Origin: Lachnospiraceae bacterium
Lineage (GTDB): Bacteria > Bacillota > Clostridia > Lachnospirales > Lachnospiraceae
Length of the DNA stretch: 5,555 bases
Assembly: GCA_017477805.1 (NCBI GenBank)
Contig: JAFUUM010000034.1
Coordinates: 1 to 5,555, forward strand
Reading direction: 5' to 3'
Shown: piece by piece, positions 1 to 5,538 of the stretch
Layout: the number at the start of each line of letters is the position of its first letter
Position numbering within the stretch: the first letter of the stretch is position 1
Position numbers and translations under genes: made by a program
The notes under the pieces: model-generated
What the model was told of the DNA's origin: nothing
The model's input: only the letters and a program-made list of their open reading frames with translations
The model's database searches: none

Positions 1-920
1 CACTTGTCTGCAAGGCCTGCTGCCACGATGTTCTTTGCAACATAACGGGCTGCGTAAGCTGCACTTCTGTCAACCTTGGTGCAGTCCTTACCGGAGAAAG
101 CACCGCCGCCGTGACGAGCGTAGCCGCCGTAGGTGTCAACGATGATCTTACGGCCGGTGAGACCTGCATCACCGTGAGGTCCACCGATCACGAAACGGCC
201 GGTGGGGTTGATGAAGAACTTGGTGTTCTCATCGATGAGTTCTGCGGGCAGAACAGCATCGAAAACGTGCTTCTTGATGTCGGCGTGGATCTGCTCCTGG
301 GTCACATCCTCGTCGTGCTGGGTGGATAATACAACAGCCTCAAGGCGAACGGGCTTGCCGTTTTCATCATATTCCACGGAAACCTGGCTCTTGCCGTCGG
401 GACGAAGGTAAGGCAGGGTGCCGTTCTTACGAACTTCCGTCAGCTTTCTTGCCAGCTTGTGCGCCAGAGAGATGGGATAAGGCATGAGCTCGGGAGTCTC
501 GTTGGTGGCGAAACCAAACATCATACCCTGATCGCCGGCACCGATAGCTTCGATCTCGGCATCGCTCATCTTGTTCTCTCTTGCTTCCAGAGCTTTGTCA
601 ACGCCCATAGCGATATCTGCGGACTGCTCATCCAGAGCAACGAGAACCGCGCAGGTGTTGGCATCAAAGCCGTACTCGGAGCGGTCGTAACCGATCTCCT
701 TTACGGTGTCACGAACCACTTTCTGGATATCCACGTATGCGCTGGTGGTCAGCTCACCGGTAACCAGTACAAAGCCGGTGCAGGCTGCGGTCTCGCAAGC
801 CACACGGCTGTTGGGATCCTGCTCCATGCAGGCATCCAGGATGGCGTCAGAGATGGCATCGCAGACTTTGTCGGGATGTCCTTCCGTAACTGATTCTGAC
901 GTAAATAATCTTTTCTCCAT
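1..920 (-). CDS. metK: S-adenosylmethionine synthetase MetK, partial (3' end outside window)
   Basis: Makes S-adenosylmethionine, the main cellular methyl donor, from methionine and ATP in the cytoplasm. My reading of the minus strand from the ATG at 920 gives 306 codons without a stop. The family is usually about 390-400 residues, so roughly the last 90 lie beyond base 1. Signature motifs are all visible: GHPDKVCDAISD near residues 14-25 with the ATP-contacting His15 and Asp17, the GAGDQGMMFGFA signature at 127-138, GGPHGDAGLTGRK near 246-258, and the second signature GGGAFSGKD at 271-279. The start is fixed by an AGGAGG site 6 nt upstream and by the family N-terminus MEKRLFTSESVTEGHPDK. The gene is preceded by a SAM-I riboswitch with a terminator, so end-product repression at transcription is expected. 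Nothing in the visible part suggests damage. The identification is near certain. Confidence 0.98.
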   Translation of the reverse strand, partial: MEKRLFTSESVTEGHPDKVCDAISDAILDACMEQDPNSRVACETAACTGFVLVTGELTTSAYVDIQKVVRDTVKEIGYDRSEYGFDANTCAVLVALDEQSADIAMGVDKALEARENKMSDAEIEAIGAGDQGMMFGFATNETPELMPYPISLAHKLARKLTEVRKNGTLPYLRPDGKSQVSVEYDENGKPVRLEAVVLSTQHDEDVTQEQIHADIKKHVFDAVLPAELIDENTKFFINPTGRFVIGGPHGDAGLTGRKIIVDTYGGYARHGGGAFSGKDCTKVDRSAAYAARYVAKNIVAAGLADK

Positions 921-926
921 GTAAAT

Positions 927-932
927 CCTCCT
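927..932 (-). promoter_or_regulatory. metK ribosome binding site
   Basis: AGGAGG on the minus strand, 6 nt before the ATG at 920. It lies downstream of the riboswitch terminator, so it is transcribed only when the terminator is not formed. It is a strong site and decides the metK start. Confidence 0.9.
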
Positions 933-948
933 TTGATCTTTGGAAAAG

Positions 949-982
949 AAAAAATCCGCTTGGAACGACACAAGCGGATTTT
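949..982 (-). terminator. SAM-riboswitch intrinsic terminator in the metK leader
   Basis: A perfect 12-bp stem is formed by 971-982 and 951-962 (CAAGCGGATTTT and its complement on the plus strand) around an 8-base loop at 963-970. Read on the minus strand it ends in six U residues (954-949), the last four being part of the stem. It sits between the aptamer and the metK ribosome site, as in S-box leaders. Its 5' half is also the 3' half of the antiterminator, so the two hairpins exclude each other. Confidence 0.92.
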
Positions 983-1009
983 GCGTATTGATCACAACAA
1001 AATCCTCTT
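972..1009 (-). promoter_or_regulatory. Antiterminator of the metK SAM riboswitch
   Basis: On the minus strand AAGAGGATTTTG (1009-998) can pair with CAAAATCCGCTT (983-972), giving 11 of 12 pairs with one A·G mismatch. The first arm overlaps the 3' strand of aptamer helix P1 (1012-1003). The second arm overlaps the 5' half of the terminator stem (982-971). This is the expected three-way switch: with SAM, P1 and the terminator form; without SAM, the antiterminator forms and metK is transcribed. Pairing was worked out by hand; no folding energies were calculated. Confidence 0.85.
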
Positions 1010-1150
1010 ATTGTTCGATGCTAATTAAGACAGGGTCATGTCTTTAGCAAATAGTCGCTCGCTCAGGTAGGCACCTTCCGGCCGTTCTTCCGGCGGGGGT
1101 TGCCGTGGCTTCACAGATCCTATGTATCTCCACCACTCTGAATAAGAAGA
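1003..1150 (-). promoter_or_regulatory. SAM-I (S-box) riboswitch aptamer upstream of metK
   Basis: This minus-strand RNA element binds S-adenosylmethionine and controls metK. The conserved S-box core is readable: AGAG, then GGTGGAGAT, then TGTGAAGCC and CGGCAACC, followed by GAAGGTGCC. P1 is TCTTCTTATT (1150-1141) with AATAAGAGGA (1012-1003), ten pairs including one G·U. The P3 core is GCCG/CGGC (1081-1084 with 1091-1094). P4 pairs 1020-1024 with 1044-1048 and 1028-1032 with 1039-1043. The tertiary pseudoknot is also visible: TAGG in the P2 loop (1122-1119) can pair with CCTA after P3 (1071-1068). The element lies between the predicted metK promoter and the leader terminator, so SAM binding should switch metK off. 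The SAM-I class is clear; I see no features of SAM-II or SAM-III types. Confidence 0.95.
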
Positions 1151-1161
1151 ATTCGATTACA

Positions 1162-1190
1162 TTGACATTATGACACCAAAAAAATAAAAT
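1162..1190 (+). promoter_or_regulatory. Predicted sigma-A promoter for the HD-GYP gene, start on the ATG
   Basis: On the plus strand a perfect -35 TTGACA (1162-1167), a 17-base spacer and a -10 TAAAAT (1185-1190), one base from consensus. The expected start, about 7 bases past the -10, is the A of the ATG at 1197. This predicts a leaderless or nearly leaderless mRNA. In agreement, there is no G-rich ribosome site before the ATG; bases 1178-1196 contain no G. The elements are fully interleaved with the divergent metK promoter. Confidence 0.72.
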
Positions 1191-1195
1191 ATCAA
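1167..1195 (-). promoter_or_regulatory. Predicted sigma-A promoter for metK
   Basis: On the minus strand a -35 TTGATA (1195-1190), a 17-base spacer and a -10 CATAAT (1172-1167), each hexamer one base from consensus. Transcription would start near 1160, about 10 bases before aptamer helix P1, giving a leader of about 240 bases. The -35 overlaps the -10 of the divergent HD-GYP promoter and the -10 overlaps that promoter's -35 by one base. Prediction from sequence only. Confidence 0.78.
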
Positions 1196-1196
1196 T

Positions 1197-2282
1197 ATGA
1201 AACGTATACCCACAAATGAACTGATCCCCGGCATGGTTACTGCCGAGGACATTTACAATTATAATAACCAGATGGTGTTCCCCCGGGGATTTGTGCTGAC
1301 CGATCGTGCTATTTCACGATTGGCTTTTTATGCTATTGACTCGATCCGTGTGGACGATAAGATCGTTACCGTCCCCAAGAATCCTACCCTGGTGGTAGAA
1401 GATATCCCCTCCCACCGGGAGCAGATCCTCAGCGATCCCGCCTTTTTGCACTTCAAGTCCGAGTTCGATGATAACGTGGATGACTTCAAGGATCGTATGA
1501 ACCACGTCATCAAGAAAAACACCTCACTGGATGTCAGCAAGGTCCTGGACAACGCTTTCCACCTGGTGGATATCGGTAAGCAGTCCTACGGCATCTTCGA
1601 TCTCCTTGGCAACATGAGGGAGTACGATGATGAGACCTACGCCCACAGTTTGAATGTGGCCCTGCTCTGTAACGTCATGGCCGGCTGGCTCCGTCTCAAA
1701 GAAGAAGAGATCGAGATGGCCACCCTCAGCGGTATGTTCCACGATGTCGGAAAGATCCAGATCCCGGATGCCATCCTGAAAAAGGAAGGTCCCCTGACGG
1801 AGATCGAGCACCGGATCATCGAGACCCACACCATGGAGAGTTACAAGATCCTCCGTGATCTTCCTCTTCATGACCATGTAAAGAACGCGGCGCTGATGCA
1901 CCATGAACGAAATGACGGCAGAGGCTATCCCTTCAACGTTCCCATCCAGAGAACGGATCCCTACGCAAGAATGGTTTCCGTGGCGGATGTGTACGATGCC
2001 ATGACGAGTCTTCGGTGTTACCGACCGGGCATGAGTCCCTTTAAGACGGTTTCCATCATGGAACACGAAGGCATCTCCAAGTACGATCCCGTGTTCCTCA
2101 ACACCTTCTTGGAGCGGGCAGCCACCAGTTATATCAACAACCGGGTGCTCCTGACAAACGGGGAAAAGGGTGAAGTGATCTACATTCCTCACGACAATCC
2201 TTCAAGACCCACCGTCAAGGTCGGCGACAAGTACGTGGACCTTTCCAAAGAAAAGGATATCGATATCAAGAGCATCATTTAA
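1197..2282 (+). CDS. HD-GYP domain protein, probable cyclic-di-GMP phosphodiesterase
   Basis: A 361-residue soluble protein with no signal peptide or membrane segment. Residues 1-60 form a short N-terminal domain with the ELIPGMVTAEDI motif, which often precedes HD-GYP domains. The HD-GYP domain runs from about 140 to 310. The ligand set described for trinuclear-iron HD-GYP enzymes is complete: E146 and H150 (ExxxH), H182-D183 (HDVGK), H211, H235-H236, and D264. The signature HHERNDGRGYP is at 235-245 and DVYDAMTSLRCYRP follows at 264-277. Family knowledge says such proteins hydrolyse cyclic-di-GMP to pGpG or GMP; activity here is inferred. The residue after H211 is Thr where Pro is common, a minor variation. 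Residues 318-361 form a small C-terminal tail of beta-like character (NGEKGEVIYI, PTVKVGDKYVDL). I see no receiver or other named sensor domain. The start at 1197 is chosen because it gives the family N-terminus, although it lacks a ribosome site. The gene is divergent from metK and convergent with murA, hence a single-gene unit. Confidence 0.93.
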   Translation: MKRIPTNELIPGMVTAEDIYNYNNQMVFPRGFVLTDRAISRLAFYAIDSIRVDDKIVTVPKNPTLVVEDIPSHREQILSDPAFLHFKSEFDDNVDDFKDRMNHVIKKNTSLDVSKVLDNAFHLVDIGKQSYGIFDLLGNMREYDDETYAHSLNVALLCNVMAGWLRLKEEEIEMATLSGMFHDVGKIQIPDAILKKEGPLTEIEHRIIETHTMESYKILRDLPLHDHVKNAALMHHERNDGRGYPFNVPIQRTDPYARMVSVADVYDAMTSLRCYRPGMSPFKTVSIMEHEGISKYDPVFLNTFLERAATSYINNRVLLTNGEKGEVIYIPHDNPSRPTVKVGDKYVDLSKEKDIDIKSII

Positions 2283-2293
2283 TGACGCGCATC

Positions 2294-2330
2294 AAAAAAG
2301 CAACTTCCGGATCATCCGAAAGTTGCTTTT
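2294..2330. terminator. Bidirectional terminator between the HD-GYP gene and murA
   Basis: A 16-bp stem with one mismatch joins 2296-2311 to 2315-2330 around the 3-base loop TCA; the core is AAAAGCAACTT with AAGTTGCTTTT. It begins 13 bases after the HD-GYP stop and lies just past the murA stop on the other strand. On the minus strand it ends in six Ts (2299-2294); on the plus strand in four Ts and then ATTATTCTTATTTT. It can serve both convergent genes and looks stronger for murA. Confidence 0.9.
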
Positions 2331-2343
2331 ATTATTCTTATTT

Positions 2344-3636
2344 TCAGCCGACCTTCAGTTTAAACTTCTGAAGTTCTCTGTCGCTTTCCACTTTTTCGAT
2401 CTGAGCGCCCAGCCCCGCCAGTTTTCCGGGGAAGTTCTCATAACCGCGCTCGATATAGCGGATATCGTCCACCACGGATACGCCTTCTGCTGCCAGTGCT
2501 GCAAGCACCATGGCTGCGCCTGCACGAAGGTCGGGGGCCACGATATTGGCTCCGGAGTATTTGGGTACGCCGGTGATAAAGGCGGTTCTGCCTTCTACCT
2601 TCATGTCCGCACCCATCTTGGTGAGTTCATCCACGTATTTGAATCTGTTTTCAAAGATACTCTCCGTTACCATGCTGGAGCCTTCCGCAAGGCCAAGGGC
2701 CACTGCGATCTGAGGCTGCATATCCGTCGGGAAACCGGGATAAGGAAGAGTCTTTACCTGTGTATGCCGTAAGGTCTTGGAAGCAACAACACGAACCGCG
2801 TCATCCGCCTCTTCGATCTCGCATCCGATCTCCTGAAGTTTTGCGGAGATGGACTCAAGGTGCTTGGGGATCACGTTCTTAACCGTAACATCGCCCTTTG
2901 TTACCGCTGCCGCAAACATAAAGGTTCCGGCCTCGATCTGATCGGGGATGATGGTGTACTCGGTACCGTGAAGCTTCTGCACGCCTTTGATACGGATCAC
3001 ATCCGTACCTGCGCCCTTGATGTTGGCACCCATACTGTTTAAGAAGTTGGCAAGGTCAACCACGTGAGGTTCCTTTGCCGCATTCTCGATGGTGGTCTTG
3101 CCTTCAGCCATCACTGCCGCCATCATCACGTTGATGGTTGCACCGACGGATACCTGGTCCATGTAGATATGGTGGCCCACAAGCTTGGATGCCTCGGCGC
3201 AGATCAGTCCGCCGTTGATATCAACGGTGGCGCCCAGGGCTCTCCAGCCTTTCATATGTAAGTCGATGGGTCTGCTGCCGATGTTACATCCGCCGGGCAG
3301 CGCCACTTTTGCTTCTTTGTACTTTCCAAGGAGCGCTCCGATGAAGTAATAGGAGGCTCTGATCTTCTTCACCGCATCCCCGGCAACCGTAAGGTCTGTG
3401 ATATGGGAAGCGTTGATCTTAACCGAATGGGCATCTACCTTTTCCGTGACAACGCCGATGCTCTGCATGGCGTCCAGCATGATCTGTGTATCACGTACAT
3501 CCGGCATGTTCTCTATATATACGGTTTCGTCCGTCATCAGCGCGGCCGCAAGAATACCCAGTGCTGCATTCTTTGCACCACCGATCTCAACCTCGCCTAC
3601 CAGAGGGACTCCGCCTTTGATCGCGTATTGTTCCAT
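2344..3636 (-). CDS. murA: UDP-N-acetylglucosamine 1-carboxyvinyltransferase, MurZ/MurAB subtype
   Basis: Transfers enolpyruvate from phosphoenolpyruvate to UDP-GlcNAc, the first committed step of peptidoglycan precursor synthesis, in the cytoplasm. The 430-residue length is normal. Key residues are present: K22-N23 in GGAKNAALG, catalytic Cys117 in LPGGCNIGSRPID (Cys115 in E. coli), D305 in GFPTDMQ, R331 in ENRFKYVDEL and R397 in IERGYE. Cys at the active-site loop, not Asp, predicts fosfomycin sensitivity at the target. RASYYFIGALLGK at 93-105, SVGATINVMMAAVMAEGK and the IENAAKEP segment resemble B. subtilis MurAB (MurZ) more than MurAA, judged from memory of those sequences. The ATG is supported by GGAGAG 5 nt upstream, and the stop is TGA. 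A promoter at 3680-3708 and a terminator at 2294-2330 make it a single-gene unit, with possible readthrough from the M23 gene 159 bases upstream. Confidence 0.97.
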   Translation of the reverse strand: MEQYAIKGGVPLVGEVEIGGAKNAALGILAAALMTDETVYIENMPDVRDTQIMLDAMQSIGVVTEKVDAHSVKINASHITDLTVAGDAVKKIRASYYFIGALLGKYKEAKVALPGGCNIGSRPIDLHMKGWRALGATVDINGGLICAEASKLVGHHIYMDQVSVGATINVMMAAVMAEGKTTIENAAKEPHVVDLANFLNSMGANIKGAGTDVIRIKGVQKLHGTEYTIIPDQIEAGTFMFAAAVTKGDVTVKNVIPKHLESISAKLQEIGCEIEEADDAVRVVASKTLRHTQVKTLPYPGFPTDMQPQIAVALGLAEGSSMVTESIFENRFKYVDELTKMGADMKVEGRTAFITGVPKYSGANIVAPDLRAGAAMVLAALAAEGVSVVDDIRYIERGYENFPGKLAGLGAQIEKVESDRELQKFKLKVG

Positions 3637-3641
3637 GTATG

Positions 3642-3647
3642 CTCTCC
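3642..3647 (-). promoter_or_regulatory. murA ribosome binding site
   Basis: GGAGAG on the minus strand, 5 nt before the ATG at 3636. It fits the family N-terminus MEQYAIKGG and fixes the start. Confidence 0.75.
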
Positions 3648-3679
3648 GTCAAAGCTTTCTAAAAGCTATACCTTTTGTG

Positions 3680-3708
3680 AATATAGCATGAAAAAAAACA
3701 TTTGTAAA
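3680..3708 (-). promoter_or_regulatory. Predicted sigma-A promoter for murA
   Basis: On the minus strand a -35 TTTACA (3708-3703), a 17-base spacer with a run of eight Ts, and a -10 TATATT (3685-3680), each hexamer one base from consensus. Transcription would start near 3673 and leave a leader of about 37 bases. The -35 begins only 6 bases past the upstream hairpin at 3714-3745. Prediction from sequence only. Confidence 0.75.
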
Positions 3709-3713
3709 CCAAA

Positions 3714-3745
3714 GCAGGCCGCATGTCAGTATTCATGCGGTCTGC
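3714..3745 (-). terminator. Hairpin after the M23 gene, probable weak terminator
   Basis: An inverted repeat of 12 bases pairs 3714-3725 with 3734-3745 (GCAGGCCGCATG and CATGCGGTCTGC on the plus strand) around an 8-base loop. On the minus strand one pair is an A·C mismatch, while on the plus strand it is a G·U. Outer AAACC/GGTTT arms (3706-3710, 3748-3752) can extend it. It lies 51 bases past the M23 stop codon. The following minus-strand bases are TTTGGTTT, a poor U-tract, so termination may be leaky and let M23 transcripts enter murA. The plus strand shows CGGGTTTTT after the stem, but no plus-strand gene needs it. Confidence 0.55.
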
Positions 3746-3750
3746 CGGGT

Positions 3751-3798
3751 TTTTACCTGTTATTTTACCTGTTATTTTACCTGTTATTTTACCTGCTA
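3751..3798. repeat. Four 12-bp tandem repeats overlapping the M23 gene stop codon
   Basis: Three exact copies of TTTTACCTGTTA (3751-3762, 3763-3774, 3775-3786) and a fourth, TTTTACCTGCTA (3787-3798), with one change. On the minus strand the fourth copy starts with the TAG stop of the M23 gene. Because the unit is 12 bases, the other copies each place a TAA in the same frame: stop, then Gln-Val-Lys, stop, three times over. Bases 3790-3795 (TACCTG) can also pair with 3805-3810 (CAGGTA) inside the gene end. Replication slippage from the stop-codon region is the simplest origin. Confidence 0.95.
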
Positions 3799-5538
3799 AT
3801 AAGACAGGTAGTTCAGAGGGTTATACGGACTTCCTCCGATACGGATCTCAAAGTGAAGATGAGGTCCCGTGGATGCCCCCGTATTACCCGAAAGTGCGAT
3901 CTTTTGTCCCTGGCTGACGGACTGTCCGACGCTGACAAGGATCTTACTTAAGTGGGCGTATCTTGTCTCTCTGCCGTCAGGATGTCTGATGCAGACGAGG
4001 TTACCGTATCCGCCGTTCCATCCGGCTTTGATAACGGTACCGCCGCAGGATGCCATGACTGCGGTTCCCGTAGGAACTGCGATATCAAGTCCCTGGTGGT
4101 ATGCCGTTGCACCCTTGGCATTGGGCTTCTTACGATAGCCAAATCCGGAGGAAATACGGCCGCCGGAAACGGGCCAGATGTAAGTAGGCGGGATCTTGGT
4201 ACCCTTTTCCACGATCTTGGGCACCGCCTGGGTCCCTACGGACTCTTTGATGATGTCTGTTTCCGCCACGTTGTCATTTCGGTAGGTCACAAGGGCCACC
4301 ACCTTACGATGTCCGCTGGAGGGCTGCTGCAACGTCTTGGTCTGGTTGGAGTACCATTCATCGTTGTAAACGTACTCGATGGGAGCGTCGTAATACTCCT
4401 CGTAGCACTTCTCTTCCACCCGTATCACCGCAAGTTCCGGTTCGGGGATGGAGATGGTCAGTTCATCGCCCACACGGATCACGGAATTTCCGCTTTCCAG
4501 AATGGTGTTCATGGCCACCAGGTCTTCGATGGTCATATCAAACTTCTCGGAGATCTCACTTAAGGTATCTCCGCTCTTTACTTCGTAGATCTGGTTCGTT
4601 GCCTGATCTTTTGTCACTTCTTCGATGGCCGCCTGGGTATCCTCGATAACCGATGCAGGAACATAGGTCTGGACTACTTCGATGGGGTCCTCAAACTCCA
4701 TGTTGATCAGTCCCAGTTCAAAATCACCGAAGTCACGGTTTGCGTTGGCTGCGGTCTCCTCCCCTTCTTCTTCGGCGCTCTTAAAGGCTTCAAAGAGGCC
4801 GGCACCGGGAAGTTCTGCTGCGCTGTAACTGATCTTGTTGGCTTCCATGGTCTCCGTCAGTTTTTCTACTCTGGAGGTCACTCCCGCAGTCAGTACGTTC
4901 AGCTGGCTGGAGTTATCACTCACCAGTTCTGCTTCAAAACTGTGTGAAATGTCATACTTATCCAGAGCTGCCTGAAGCACTTCCTCCACATCGTCAACCG
5001 ACGCGAGCGTCACAATGTAGTGATTGATCTTCATGGTGTAGGCCACCTGCTTCTGGCTGGTGACGCTGTCCTTCAGCACCTGCTCCATGGCGGAAACCAC
5101 TTCTTTCTTCGGGGATGCATATCCCACAAGGTCGTAGTTTTCCGTATAGGTCATGTTTGCTTCCGCGTAGGTGAGGTTCACCTTGGGAGTTTCCCTTGTG
5201 ATCCTCGCGGTACCCACTCTTCCTCCCAGAAATTCCGAAGCACCGGCGCCGGAGAAGCTGATGTGTACGAGGCCGGAATCACTGCTTCCGCCGTTCTCGT
5301 TTCCTGACGCGCTTGTCACATCACGGTACAACGCTCTGCGGGCTTCCCGAAGATAGCACTCCGCCTCTTCCTTGGTGTCCACACGTCCCATGACCTGGCC
5401 GTTTAAGTTCACTTCATAGAAGCTGACCTGGGTCTTGCTCACTCCGTGAAACGCGGGCAATGAAAGGGCGGCCACAAATGCTGCCACCGCCCAGGTATAC
5501 CAATATGCAATTTTAGCCTTACCGGGAATAAAACTCAT
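3796..5538 (-). CDS. Membrane-anchored LysM-G5-M23 peptidoglycan endopeptidase
   Basis: A 580-residue wall enzyme expected to cut peptide cross-links outside the membrane. One hydrophobic segment at about 12-30, after a short basic N-terminus, acts as an uncleaved anchor or signal. Residues 40-310 match no domain I recognise, but two similar segments, 41-71 and 167-196, suggest an internal repeat; 253-283 is acidic. A LysM domain (IYEVKSGDTLSEIS and on, about 317-364) should bind glycan. A G5-like region (about 366-447) follows. The C-terminal M23/LytM domain (about 455-577) is complete: zinc ligands H481 and D485 (HQGLD) and H562, and catalytic H529 (YAHL) and H560 (HLHF). This differs from SpoIIQ-type proteins with degenerate sites. 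The ATG at 5538 has only a weak AGGT site 6 nt upstream; the frame stays open to the window edge, but the anchor position supports this start. The promoter lies outside the window. murA is the next gene on this strand. Exact bond specificity and cellular role cannot be told from sequence. Confidence 0.93.
   Translation of the reverse strand: MSFIPGKAKIAYWYTWAVAAFVAALSLPAFHGVSKTQVSFYEVNLNGQVMGRVDTKEEAECYLREARRALYRDVTSASGNENGGSSDSGLVHISFSGAGASEFLGGRVGTARITRETPKVNLTYAEANMTYTENYDLVGYASPKKEVVSAMEQVLKDSVTSQKQVAYTMKINHYIVTLASVDDVEEVLQAALDKYDISHSFEAELVSDNSSQLNVLTAGVTSRVEKLTETMEANKISYSAAELPGAGLFEAFKSAEEEGEETAANANRDFGDFELGLINMEFEDPIEVVQTYVPASVIEDTQAAIEEVTKDQATNQIYEVKSGDTLSEISEKFDMTIEDLVAMNTILESGNSVIRVGDELTISIPEPELAVIRVEEKCYEEYYDAPIEYVYNDEWYSNQTKTLQQPSSGHRKVVALVTYRNDNVAETDIIKESVGTQAVPKIVEKGTKIPPTYIWPVSGGRISSGFGYRKKPNAKGATAYHQGLDIAVPTGTAVMASCGGTVIKAGWNGGYGNLVCIRHPDGRETRYAHLSKILVSVGQSVSQGQKIALSGNTGASTGPHLHFEIRIGGSPYNPLNYLSY

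Noticed and set aside
459..893. Open frame of 144 codons on the plus strand opposite metK
   Set aside because: The minus strand here encodes unmistakable MetK motifs; the plus frame has no domain or start signals.
1524..2192. Open frame of 222 codons on the minus strand opposite the HD-GYP gene
   Set aside because: It is antisense to a gene with complete HD-GYP motifs, shows no recognisable domain and has no credible promoter or ribosome site; a shadow frame.
3653..3667. Small hairpin AGCTTT/AAAGCT in the murA leader
   Set aside because: Only six AT-rich pairs with a 3-base loop and no conserved RNA motif; not enough to call a regulatory element.
3751..3798. Possible CRISPR-like or iteron-like array
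   Set aside because: The 12-base units are directly adjacent without spacers, there are only four, and no cas or replication gene is nearby.
3403..3951. Plus-strand frame containing a Phe-Tyr-Leu-Leu repeat that looks like a membrane segment
   Set aside because: The hydrophobic repeat is only the translation of the 12-bp DNA repeat at 3751-3798, and the rest is antisense to murA and the M23 gene.
3952..4563. Open frame of 203 codons on the plus strand within the M23 gene
   Set aside because: It lies opposite the M23, G5 and LysM coding sequence and has no family features; a shadow frame.
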